A model generated the notes under the pieces. That model was not told where the DNA came from. It saw nothing but the letters and a program-made list of their open reading frames with translations, and ran no database searches. The translations under genes were made by a program, and so were the position numbers. Positions 32,423 through 41,242 of a stretch of DNA of 64,000 nt are shown here, piece by piece. The stretch's first letter is position 1, and each line of letters opens with the position of its first letter. Source of the DNA: Armatimonadetes bacterium Uphvl-Ar2 (lineage in GTDB: Bacteria > Armatimonadota > Fimbriimonadia > Fimbriimonadales > Fimbriimonadaceae); NCBI GenBank assembly GCA_002162095.1, contig CP021424.1, positions 868,001 to 932,000 of the forward strand, read 5' to 3'.

Positions 32423-33610
32423 TCACAACCACTTATCCCCTGGGCGCGCCTCAACCACTGACGTAAATCGACCACGCGCCAGCATCTTGTCCGCCAGTGC
32501 ATAAGTATAGCTTTCCGCCACGCCATTCACGGTCTTGCTTATGCGGTTTCCGTTGGCATCGTAGGTGTAGGCCACGTTGTAGCCCGTCCGGACCTCGCTG
32601 GTCAGCTGTCCGGCCAGGTCGTAGCCGTAGTTGGTGGTCACGCCGTTCACCGTCTGGCTGGTGATCTGGTCGGCATTGTCCCAGGCGTAGCCCGTGGTGC
32701 GCAGCACGGTGGCGCCCTGCTTCAATTGCACCTGCGTGAGGCGCGACCGGGTGTCGTAGGCGTAGTGCTCCGAGGTGCCGTTGGCGAGGGTTTTCTGCCC
32801 CACGCGGCCCAAGGTGTCGTACACAAAGCTCGTCGTCTCGCTGAAGGGGTTCACCAGCGATGCCAGCCGCCCGGCGGTGTCGTAGCTGTAGGTGGTGGTG
32901 CCGCTGCCCGCCTCGTTCATCGTCAGGCGCTGCCCGGCGGCGTTGTAGGTGTAGGTGGTGGTTCCCTGCGGCTGGGCCAGGCTGGTCAGCTCGCCCGCCG
33001 CGTTGTAAGTGTAGGTGGTGGTGCCGGTAGCGTCCACCATCTGGGTGTGGCGGCCGCTGGCATCATAGGCAAAGGTGGTGTCGGTGCCCGCCGGGTAGTC
33101 CACGGTGGTCATCTGCCCGGCATCATCGAACACGTAGCTGTTGGTGTAACCGAGCGGCGAGGTGTAGCCGCTGGTTTGGCCGGTGCCGAGATAGCTCCAC
33201 TGCTCCACCGCGCCATCGGGCAGAGTGAGGCTCGTTACATCGCCGCGTGCGCTATGAGCGAAGTTGCGGGTGGCCCCGCGCCCATTGGTGATGGCTGTGA
33301 CCCAGCTGTTGCTGTTGTAGGTGTAGGTGTGGGTTTCGCCCTTCGGGTTGGTGGCCGTAATGAGCCGCCCCGCGTTGTCATAGGTGCGGCTGCTGGTGCG
33401 GCTGAGCTCATCCGTGAACGAGGTGACCAGGTTGCGGAAGTTGTAGACCAGTGAGACGGAGGTTCCGCCGGGCAGGGCTACGCCCGCAATGCGCCGCCAG
33501 TTATCCCGGGTGGCAGTGATGACATTGCCCGACGGATCAGTGACCGTAGCCACCCGGCCGATGAGGTCATAGGTGGCGCTGGTTTGCAGGCCCGTGGGGT
33601 CCGTGCGCAT
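32423..33610 (-). pseudogene. Orphan RHS core fragment, tip lost
   Basis: 395 residues starting at ATG 33610 (RTDPTGLQTSATYDLIGR), made of about 17 YD repeats identical in wording to the full-length RHS protein (from its DPTGLQTSATYDLIGRVATV onward). It ends after ESYTYALADKMLARG with 20 unrelated residues, so it stops before the RHS shell end and has neither closing motif nor toxin. 749 bp of it (32757-33505) are identical to the full-length gene apart from one G. It is a recombination stub that can supply homology for tip exchange. Confidence 0.8.
32757..33505. repeat. RHS core repeat unit, copy 1 (pairs with 42619-43366)
   Basis: By eye this block matches 42619-43366 at every base except for one missing G there (GGGG versus GGG). 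The flanks carry several mismatches within 20 bases on either side, so the ends are sharp. Such identity over 10 kb of separation points to recent duplication or gene conversion. Confidence 0.85.
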
Positions 33611-33628
33611 GACCTGATGCCAATTGCC

Positions 33629-34579
33629 TCACAGCACTTCCACTGGATAGACGCCAAGTTTTCCTTTTTGGCGGGCATCCAGGCTAGCAAACAGCGAGAC
33701 CACAAGATCCTTTGGATAGATCGTCCTTCGGTCACAGATTTGGCTATTCTCCGAAAATGTATCTACTTCTTCTGAGATATAGGCTATTCCATCAGAAACC
33801 GAGCTCTTAAGAACGGTAGGAACGCCCATAAGATCACGAAGGTGAAACGGGGCTTTCCCTTCATTTTTCTCTCCCGGAACTCTCCCCGTAATCGTGGCAC
33901 TGTGCGCCAACGATATCGTGTGGCGTGGCACGATGAGAGCATAGTCAGTCAGTTGCCACACCGCTTCATCCATCCGCCAGGAAGTGAGCTCTCGGCATCG
34001 TTCATCGGCATCTGGATAGGCGTCGTAGATGGCCTTTCGATCTCGGCGCGACTGTGGAAACGGCACAGCACAGAACGAGGATGCAGCGCTCTCTATCCAC
34101 GGTTCCAGCCCAGGCACATAAACGATCTGATAAGGAAGATAATAGCAGTATGACAACGACTTTGCAGGCTTTCGTGAGTGTCCAGCCGAATATGGTAACG
34201 AAATCAACTTGGGCTGATCGCTGTAAGTTCCTTCTAGGAATTCATCGCACAGTTTGTGGTCAAAGTCCAACCAAAGAAATACGGAAGTGACCATCACGTG
34301 GCTTGACGTGATTTCAACCCAGGAATCTGGTCCGAAGAAATAAAAATTCAAGTACTTGATGCCCTGCGCATGCAGTGTTACAAGCATCTGCTTGTTATGT
34401 TCGGTCAGGGGGAAACGAATGCACCACAGGCCTACCGTCCCTCTGATTTCCTGCAATCTCGCATCTTCTAACTCTCGACCAAGCGACTTAATACGCGCCT
34501 GGGCTTCCTCCGTAAAGCCGCGGCACTCACAATGCACTAATTCCTTACGGCCAGAACTCTTCAGCGAATATCTTGGCAT
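33629..34579 (-). CDS. Candidate immunity protein for the HHP/LHH-tip RHS
   Basis: 316 residues, cytosolic, not recognised. Starts with ATG 34579, 35 bp inside the end of the upstream RHS tip gene, the layout of toxin-immunity pairs. Mixed alpha/beta: LKSSGRKELVHCECRGFTEE, LNFYFFGPDSWVEITSSHVM, WRMDEAVWQLTDYALIVPRH, CDRRTIYPKDLVVSLFASLD. Compared with usual immunity proteins (100-180 residues) it is large. AT-rich relative to the chromosome. A role in neutralising the nuclease tip is inferred from position and overlap. Confidence 0.62.
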   Translation of the reverse strand: MPRYSLKSSGRKELVHCECRGFTEEAQARIKSLGRELEDARLQEIRGTVGLWCIRFPLTEHNKQMLVTLHAQGIKYLNFYFFGPDSWVEITSSHVMVTSVFLWLDFDHKLCDEFLEGTYSDQPKLISLPYSAGHSRKPAKSLSYCYYLPYQIVYVPGLEPWIESAASSFCAVPFPQSRRDRKAIYDAYPDADERCRELTSWRMDEAVWQLTDYALIVPRHTISLAHSATITGRVPGEKNEGKAPFHLRDLMGVPTVLKSSVSDGIAYISEEVDTFSENSQICDRRTIYPKDLVVSLFASLDARQKGKLGVYPVEVL

Positions 34580-35978
34580 AGTCTGATTTCATCTTTTCTC
34601 TAGTAATGCTCGTATTCTGACCATACGGATGCAAAATTCGAAATCGCGACGTTATTAGCTGGTGGACATAGGCTGGAATCTCCCAAAGCTCCTGCGCCTT
34701 TTCTCCGCCAAGATACATCGGATGTGGGTGATGCTTTTCCATCTTGTCGCTCTTCTTCGGATACTTTTCTCTCGCTTTCTTGATGAAGGCCTCAGGGATC
34801 TCCAGTATCTCGTCGCCTAGGTCATGGCGCCGCCATGCTTCGATGACTTCCTCGGCAGCGTCTTCAACCTGTTTACCTACTTTGGGCGCAACCTTTATTG
34901 CCCTTGCTGCTCGCCCAGGTATTTTGACTGCTTGACCCTTGCCCCCAGTTGCCAGGTCTAGCCCGATTCCAATGATCTGCCCAACAATATAGGCCTCGGA
35001 GTCGTAGTCGACTTCAGAATCTGCGCCAATCTGCCCTCTAACCCAAGCGGAGCCGCCACCGGAGCACTCGTCACCCATTCCGGCAGCAAAGTCCTCCCAT
35101 TCCCAGGGCTTCTTGTATGGAGCGCCTTCATCAGCCGGAACGAAATCGATGGTGGGATGAAGTCGATTAGAAGGTCCGTCGGGATAAGGCGTGTAGTCAT
35201 TGCGACCGCCAGCCCCCGGCGTACCGACTCGGCCTGTGCCGGGATCGTACACTCCGCCGCCATTGCCAACCTGGATCGGGTTGCCAAAGTTTTCCAGGCC
35301 CATGAAGCCGGACTGACCCTGCCACGTCCCGGCGGACTGCACCAGTTCGCCAAAAGCACTGAACTCCCGGCCTGCCAGCGCCGCCCCGGCGGCCGTGGTC
35401 TGCAGGTCATTGGAACCCGTATCCGCGTGCAGATACGTCGTGGTTCCACCGCGCCGCTCGGCTACTCCCGGTGAGAAAAGTGCCGTGCCATCACTCACCA
35501 CCGGCGCCCAGGAACCCGCCCCGGACCGCCGATAGTTGCGCGTCACGCCGCCGAAGGTACTGCTGATCCGCGCGTCCAAGGAGTCGTAGGTGTGGTTCTG
35601 CACCCCCGTCGGATCCTGGATTTGCACCACGCGATCGTCAAAATCGTAGGCGAGGAAGGTGGTGCCCGCCGCGCGCTGCACGCTGGTCATGCGGCCAGCC
35701 GCATCGTAGCCAAAGGTGCGCGGGTCATTCCCGCCCGACACCGCCAGCAGCTTGTCGGCGCTGTCGTAGGAGTAGCTTTCGCTCACTCCATTGACCGTCT
35801 TGCTCAGCCGGTTGCCATTGGCGTCGTAGGCGTATTGCGCGGAGAACCCGGCGCGCACTTCACTGGTGAGCTGCCCGACGAGGTCGTAGCCGTAGTTGGT
35901 GGTCACACCGTTCACGGTCTGGCTCGTGATCTGGTCGACACATAGCTTCGAATCAGACTGTCTGCATGATTGAAGCAA
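34545..35978 (-). CDS. Orphan RHS cassette with HHP/LHH-like nuclease tip
   Basis: 477 residues from ATG 35978. The first 15 residues are foreign; from ITSQTVNGVTTNYGYDL it is RHS core. The core begins in the wording of the main array but continues in that of the HNH cassette (SGGNDPRTFGYDAAGRM), i.e. it is chimeric. The RHS end (GREFSAFGELVQ...SGFMGLENFG) is intact, followed by a tip domain. Its end holds KHHPHPMYLGG (His416, 417, 419) and YVHQLIT (His439), like the HH/LHH family of His-Me nucleases. No signal peptide, so on its own it is silent until recombined with a full-length gene. The next gene overlaps by 35 bp. Confidence 0.75.
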   Translation of the reverse strand: MLQSCRQSDSKLCVDQITSQTVNGVTTNYGYDLVGQLTSEVRAGFSAQYAYDANGNRLSKTVNGVSESYSYDSADKLLAVSGGNDPRTFGYDAAGRMTSVQRAAGTTFLAYDFDDRVVQIQDPTGVQNHTYDSLDARISSTFGGVTRNYRRSGAGSWAPVVSDGTALFSPGVAERRGGTTTYLHADTGSNDLQTTAAGAALAGREFSAFGELVQSAGTWQGQSGFMGLENFGNPIQVGNGGGVYDPGTGRVGTPGAGGRNDYTPYPDGPSNRLHPTIDFVPADEGAPYKKPWEWEDFAAGMGDECSGGGSAWVRGQIGADSEVDYDSEAYIVGQIIGIGLDLATGGKGQAVKIPGRAARAIKVAPKVGKQVEDAAEEVIEAWRRHDLGDEILEIPEAFIKKAREKYPKKSDKMEKHHPHPMYLGGEKAQELWEIPAYVHQLITSRFRILHPYGQNTSITREKMKSDYAKIFAEEFWP

Positions 35979-36004
35979 GGGCTTCTTCTGGAGCCGGTGA
36001 GTAT

Positions 36005-36445
36005 CTAAGGTGTAGATTTAGGAAGAATATCGTTCGTCTGAAGTATGAACGTAATACCTCTAAGAGGCTCAAAGTCGTAATCGAACTCATTTGAAAAGTC
36101 AAGAATATGACCAGAGCGGGCATGAATGACGATTCGATTCTCATCTAAACGGTAGATTGACGGTGGGTTTTCACCAAATCTCAATCCTTTGAAATAAACT
36201 CCACATCGTTTCGTGATCTTGCTACAAGCTTTAACGTCGTAAACATAAGACACGGTAGCATGGTAGTTGATCCTTCTAAGAGTTATCGAATAATCCTCGT
36301 TCTCGATCGCCTGAACTACTTGAACATCCGCCATTGACTGTATACAACCAGGAATTCCCAGGAAGATCAATACAGAGGATACGCCCAACAATGCACCGCC
36401 AACGATACATTTGAAACACTGTTTCAAAGACTTACTCCTGAGCAC
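36005..36445 (-). CDS. Lipoprotein-like candidate immunity protein
   Basis: 146 residues from GTG 36445, overlapping the end of the upstream RHS cassette by 14 bp. A hydrophobic stretch followed by IPGC looks like a lipobox. The mature part is beta-rich (YSITLRRINYHATVSYVYDV; ENRIVIHARSGHILDFSNEF). No family recognised. The location right behind the type-44-like tip makes it the likely immunity partner; anchoring outside the cytoplasm would fit a tip acting on the envelope. Confidence 0.62.
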   Translation of the reverse strand: MLRSKSLKQCFKCIVGGALLGVSSVLIFLGIPGCIQSMADVQVVQAIENEDYSITLRRINYHATVSYVYDVKACSKITKRCGVYFKGLRFGENPPSIYRLDENRIVIHARSGHILDFSNEFDYDFEPLRGITFILQTNDILPKSTP

Positions 36446-38623
36446 TCTGATACATCATGTATCCGCGCCGAATAAAGTGCTGATCTCGTGGGTCGTCACC
36501 GTAAGGAGGACCACCAAATGGTCCGCCATCCTTCGGATCATTTGTACCAACCAGCACCTGTGCCCCACCTGCGCCGCGGAGGGCCAGCTCCAAAGGCATG
36601 TCAATTGCAGCGGCGGTATATCCATAGTTCAGGTTGCCAAAGTTTTCGTACAGAGGATTATCTTTCTTGTAATCCCACTCGCATTTCGGCCAGACCAACA
36701 GCAACCAGAGCGTCCAGGCTCGTCCATATTCCGCCGTTACGTTGTCATAGGTATCTCCAGATTGCCCAGGTACTGCACTAGACTCAGGCAAGTAAGTCGC
36801 ACCAACTGGCGCCGGCCTTGGCATCGTATCTGGTCGGACTCTTCTGGCATTTGCTTCAAGTGATACGCCCGGCGGGAAAATCAGGGCATAGTCGCCAACG
36901 TTTTTGCCAGGCGGAGTTTCGATAGCATCAACTGCTAGGATCGCCATAGCGACTGTGCTAGTCGTACCGCGCGGGTCAACCCTGCTTATCGGCGTGTTCT
37001 CACAGTAAGCGTACCAATTCCGGCCGTCCTTGATCGGATCCCGCGAAAGAAAGCGCCCCGTCGTCGGGTCGTAGTAGCGGTGGCCGAGGAGCTTGAGGCC
37101 GCTCGAATCCTCTTGGTAGCCGAAGCTTCCGGCATAGCCGAAGGGCCTTTCCAGGTTCCGGTGGCGGAGAGTTCCGCCCCGAAGGCGTCGTACACCCTCG
37201 TCGCTTGGATAGCACCCGCCCCGGTGGTCTGCGCATCGGCGTTCTTGAGGCCCGAGTGAGACCAAGTGGAGACCCCGCCCCGCCGCTCCGAGACCCCCGG
37301 CGTGTAGGTGGCCTGGCCATCCCGCAGCACGGGGTCCGTGACATAGCTGCCATCCCGCACGAAGGTGCGCGAGACGCCCCCCTGCACCGTCCCCACCCGC
37401 GTATCCAGGCCGTTATAGGTGTGGGTCTCGTTGATCCCCGGGCCAGTGATGGCGGTCACCCGGCTTTCGTAATCGTAGGTGAGGGTGGTGGTGCCGCTGG
37501 GCGCATTGATCCCCACCGTCCGCCCTGCAGCATAGTAGGTGTAGCTCTTGGCCCAGGCCGTCTGCATCTTGTCCGCCAGGTCATAAGTATAGCATTCGGC
37601 CACGCCATTCACGGTCTTCGAGAGCCGGTTTCCGTTAGCGTCGTAGGTGTAGGCCACGTTGTAGCCGCTCCGGACTTCGCTCGTTAGCTGCCCGGCCAGG
37701 TCGTAGCCGTAGTTCGTGGTCACGCCATTCACCGTCTGGCTGGTGATCTGGTCCGCGTTGTCCCAGGCGTAGCCCGTGGTGCGCAGCACCGTAGCACCCT
37801 GCTTCAATTGCACCTGCGTCAGCCGCGAACGGGTGTCATAGGCGTAGTGCTCCGACGTGCCGTTGGCGAGGGATTTCTGCCCCACCCGGCCCAGCGTGTC
37901 GTAGACAAAGCTCGTGGTTTCGCTGAAGGGGTTCACCAGCGACGCCAGCCGCCCCGCCGTGTCGTAGCTGTAGGTGGTGGTGCCACTGCCCGCCTCATTC
38001 ATCGTCAGGCGCTGCCCGGCGGCGTTGTAGGTGTAGGTCGTGATTCCCTGCGGCTGGGCCAGGCTGGTCAGCTCGCCCGCCGCGTTGTAGGTGTAGATGG
38101 TGGTGCCCGTGCTGTCCACCATCTGGGTGTGGCGGCCGCTGGCATCATAGGCAAAGGTGGTGTCGGTGCCCGCGGGGTAGTCCACGGTGGTCATCTGCCC
38201 AGCATCATCGAAGACATAGCTGTTGGTGTAGCCGAGCGGCGAGGTGTAGCCGCTGGTTTGCCCCGTGCCGAGATAGCTCCACTGCTCCACCGCGCCATCG
38301 GGCAGGGTGAGGCTCGTCACGTCGCCGCGGGCGCTGTGGGCGAAGTTGCGGGTGGCCCCGCGCCCATTGGTGATGGCCGTGACCCAGCTGTTGCTGTTGT
38401 ACGTGTAGGTGTGGGTTTCGCCCTTGGGATTGGTGGCCGTAATGAGTCGCCCCGCGTTGTCATAGGTGCGGCTGCTGGTCCGGCTGAGCTCATCCGTGAA
38501 CGAGGTGACCAGGTTGCGGAAGTTGTAGACCAGCGAGACGGAGGTTCCGCCGGGCAGGGCTACGCCCGCAATGCGCCGCCAGTTATCCCGAGTGGCCGTG
38601 ATGACGTTGCCGGGCAGATGCAT
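36432..38623 (-). CDS. Orphan RHS cassette with type-44-like tip, apparent frameshift
   Basis: From ATG 38623 the protein would have about 730 residues: RHS core of the main-array wording, its RHS end (HRYYDPTTGRFLSRDPIKDG) and a 170-residue tip. The frame breaks at the G-run 37143-37145: at the matching place in the full-length gene one more G keeps the frame (GPFGYAGGFGYQEDSSG). The tip holds PLYENFGNLNYGYTAAAIDM and GDDPRDQHFIRRG, resembling the conserved parts of polymorphic toxin type 44 as I remember it. The core starts 3 bp before the DUF4265 stop of the preceding cassette, so the 5' join is sharp. No export signal. A small lipoprotein gene overlaps its end. Confidence 0.72.
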
Positions 38624-38625
38624 TG

Positions 38626-39084
38626 TTAGAGCCAGCCAGTTTCATACTCAAATAGACCTTCAGCTTGCATCTTCTCTAGCACTTGCCTGATCTCAGTGGC
38701 TACGGCTTCATTCGAAGCATCGATCGCGAACATACGCCGAGAGGATCGCTCAACTAAGGCACCATGCTCATACAACTTTTGTACAATCTTGACAATTTCA
38801 AGTTCCCCCTCTGGTGATAACCACACTCGAAATACGTATCTGCCCGATCGCTCAATAACCCTTGTAACCCGATTGTTCACCGCTTCTACGATATCACCAA
38901 GTGCGACATCATAGATGAAGAAGGGTATACAACAGATCATGAATGTTGATTCCGATATCTCTTGAGTCCATAACTGCTCCAGATCGTCTTCTACATGCGC
39001 CATTAGGATGTAGTTCGCCTTATCTCTCCAAATGGGATCTTGGTGTGTAAGGTACCTTGGCTTCTCGTCCCCATCTTCACTCAT
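38626..39084 (-). CDS. DUF4265 protein, candidate immunity to the HNH tip
   Basis: 152 residues from ATG 39084, overlapping the stop of the HNH-tip RHS gene by 8 bp (an upstream in-frame start at 39150 lies deep in that gene). The DUF4265 pattern is visible: STFMICCIPFFIYDVALGDI, then RVIERSGRYVFRVWL and a helical end (EIRQVLEKMQAEGLFEYE). DUF4265 proteins are often found as small genes beside contact-dependent toxins, consistent with an immunity role here; the pairing with an HNH tip is seen, the inhibition is inferred. Confidence 0.78.
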   Translation of the reverse strand: MSEDGDEKPRYLTHQDPIWRDKANYILMAHVEDDLEQLWTQEISESTFMICCIPFFIYDVALGDIVEAVNNRVTRVIERSGRYVFRVWLSPEGELEIVKIVQKLYEHGALVERSSRRMFAIDASNEAVATEIRQVLEKMQAEGLFEYETGWL

Positions 39085-40582
39085 TGCTTCTTCTCCAATG
39101 TGCTCCAGGCCAACGTCCATCGTACTGACGCGGCGGATTCTTCGGTGCATCCTCGATGCCCTTTGAAAGATTACAGTGCGCGCATGTTACCTGAGCATTC
39201 GCAAGTGTATTGTTGCCGCCGCGAGCTCGGGGAATGATGTGGTCCACATGGGGTTTGTCAGTAGCCTTTAGACAGTAGACGCAAATACATGGCCCACCGT
39301 TTGGTGCATTTTCCTTTATTGCTTCCCTTTTCGTCTTCCTTGTAAATGGAAGCCCTGCCCCAGGGCCACCAGCTGAACCAGGCTTCAGTCTACGAGCCGC
39401 CTCAACACCTTCCTCAGCTGCCCTTGCCCCGATTTTGGCCGCCTTACCCTTGCCACCAAGGGCCGTGTCATGGACCTCGCCGACAATCTCGCCGACCCGG
39501 TAGCTACCGGAACCATAGTCCACGACATCATCGCAGCCGATCCAGACCCGCACTTGACGCGTGCCGCCCCAGGTTAAGGTATCGCCCCAGCCAGCGAAGA
39601 AGTCCTCCCACTCCCAGGGAGCCGTATACGGCCCACCTTCATCAGCAGGGACAAACTCGATGGTCGGGTGGATACGATTGGAAGGCCCACCAGAACCTGG
39701 CGTGTAGTCATTGCGACCGCCAGCCCCCGGCGTACCGACTCGACCGGTGCCAGGGTCATAAACCCCGCCGCCATTGCCAACCTGGATAGGGTTGCCAAAG
39801 TTCTCCAGCCCCATGAAGCCGGACTGACCCTGCCACGTCCCGGCGGACTGCACCAGTTCGCCAAAGGCACTGAACTCCCGACCCGCCAGCGCCGCCCCGG
39901 CGGCCGTGGTCTGCAAGTCTGTGGAACCCGAATCCGCGTGCAGATACGTCGTGGTTCCGCCGCGACGCTCGGCTACTCCTGGTGAGAACAGGGCCGTGCC
40001 ATCACTCACCACCGGCGCCCAGGAACCCGCCCCAGACCGCCGATAGTTGCGCGTCACGCCGCCAAAGGTGCTGCTGATCCGCGCGTCCAGAGAATCATAG
40101 GTGTGGTTCTGCACCCCCGTCGGATCCTGGATTTGCACCACGCGGTCGTCAAAATCGTAGGCGAGGAAGGTGGTGCCCGCCGCGCGCTGCACGCTGGTCA
40201 TGCGGCCCGCGGCATCGTAGCCAAAGGCGCGCGGATCGTTCCCACCCGACACCGCCAGCAGCTTGTCGGCGCTGTCGTAGGAGTAGCTCTCGCTCACTCC
40301 ATTGACCGTTTTGTTCTGCCGGTTGCCGTTGGCGTCGTAGGCGTATTGCGCGGAGAACCCACTGCGGATCTCACTGGTGAGCTGCCCCACCAAGTCGTAC
40401 GTGTAGTTCGTGGCCACCCCATTGACCGAACTCGAAATGACCTGGTTGATGATGTCGTACGAGAAAGTCCGGGTCCGGATCGGGGTTCCGGAGGTTTCCG
40501 CCGTGGTGATCGAAACCACCCGCGAGCGACTGTCGTAACCAAGCTGATCGTAGACGCCCGTGCTGAGCGTGCGGCGCTGCAC
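39077..40582 (-). CDS. Orphan RHS cassette with HNH nuclease tip
   Basis: 501 residues from GTG 40582; the same RHS frame continues upstream to about 40710, where it meets a stop, with no ATG. The core wording is that of the second lineage (SGGNDPRAFGYDAAGRM), ending in GREFSAFGELVQ and SGFMGLENFG. After a 100-residue linker the tip is a complete HNH endonuclease: CVYC (434-437), VDHIIPRARGGNN (446-458) and CAHC (467-470), i.e. the two zinc-cysteine pairs and the catalytic His447/448-Asn pattern. It is a DNA-cutting toxin by family. No signal peptide; needs a delivery partner. The immunity gene (DUF4265) overlaps its end. Confidence 0.86.
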   Translation of the reverse strand: MQRRTLSTGVYDQLGYDSRSRVVSITTAETSGTPIRTRTFSYDIINQVISSSVNGVATNYTYDLVGQLTSEIRSGFSAQYAYDANGNRQNKTVNGVSESYSYDSADKLLAVSGGNDPRAFGYDAAGRMTSVQRAAGTTFLAYDFDDRVVQIQDPTGVQNHTYDSLDARISSTFGGVTRNYRRSGAGSWAPVVSDGTALFSPGVAERRGGTTTYLHADSGSTDLQTTAAGAALAGREFSAFGELVQSAGTWQGQSGFMGLENFGNPIQVGNGGGVYDPGTGRVGTPGAGGRNDYTPGSGGPSNRIHPTIEFVPADEGGPYTAPWEWEDFFAGWGDTLTWGGTRQVRVWIGCDDVVDYGSGSYRVGEIVGEVHDTALGGKGKAAKIGARAAEEGVEAARRLKPGSAGGPGAGLPFTRKTKREAIKENAPNGGPCICVYCLKATDKPHVDHIIPRARGGNNTLANAQVTCAHCNLSKGIEDAPKNPPRQYDGRWPGAHWRRSNE

Positions 40583-40792
40583 CCGCCCGAGCGCGTCGTA
40601 GGTGATGCTCGTCGTCTCGTTCCAGGCATCGGTGGTGCTTTGAATCCGGCCCGCCGAATCGTAAGCGTACGTCGTCGTCCCAATCCCGACATCCGTCGTC
40701 GAGGTGAGCTACCTTCCAAAATGGAGGGGAAGATGGCAATAACCTAGTACGCGTTACTGGCACAAAGTCCAACTCACCAATGGTGCTCAGAT

Positions 40793-41242
40793 TTAGGCCA
40801 AAAAGTTTTGAATGTATTCTCGGCAATCTCGAAACAGTGTCTTCCGGGCTACAGGTGCGGCAACACTCCTTCTTTCAATCTCCTCAATTATTGCGTTTAC
40901 AAGATTTGAAAAATCATCCTGAACACCCGGACTCAAGCAGTAATCCACCAGTATCTCGACCTCGCTATTGTCGCTCCTTACCCTTACCTTACATCTGGTT
41001 GAATTAATATGCAAGCAATCGCACTGAGATTGAGAGAATATTATGGCCCGCACCCAAACATCAACCGTTGCCTGACCTTCGACGCAGTTTTGATGTTGCG
41101 AGATGCTGCTGATAAATCTCGTTCTGGACAAGATACTTTCCATTCGCAATCGGTCATCACCACTGAATGGTGTTGTATTCTGCATGACGGTATGAAGCTG
41201 AAAAGCACTCCGATTCACAATCACTACTCCTCTGCAGTCCAT
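40793..41242 (-). CDS. Candidate immunity protein for the full-length RHS tip
   Basis: 149 residues from ATG 41242, 19 bp inside the end of the full-length RHS gene (the longer frame to 41353 lies within that gene). Cytosolic, alpha/beta with a helical C-terminus (DFSNLVNAIIEEIERRSVAA); many Ser, Arg and Cys. No family recognised. The overlap and AT-rich composition fit a cognate immunity gene. The 80 bp that follow lead into the decayed start of the next RHS cassette. Confidence 0.6.
   Translation of the reverse strand: MDCRGVVIVNRSAFQLHTVMQNTTPFSGDDRLRMESILSRTRFISSISQHQNCVEGQATVDVWVRAIIFSQSQCDCLHINSTRCKVRVRSDNSEVEILVDYCLSPGVQDDFSNLVNAIIEEIERRSVAAPVARKTLFRDCREYIQNFLA

Noticed and set aside
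37808-38629. Plus-strand frames rich in Gly, Val and Ala over the RHS genes (also near 32726-33454 and 42908-43315)
   Set aside because: They are the antisense reading of YD repeats and recur wherever the core repeats; they lack starts with ribosome binding sites.
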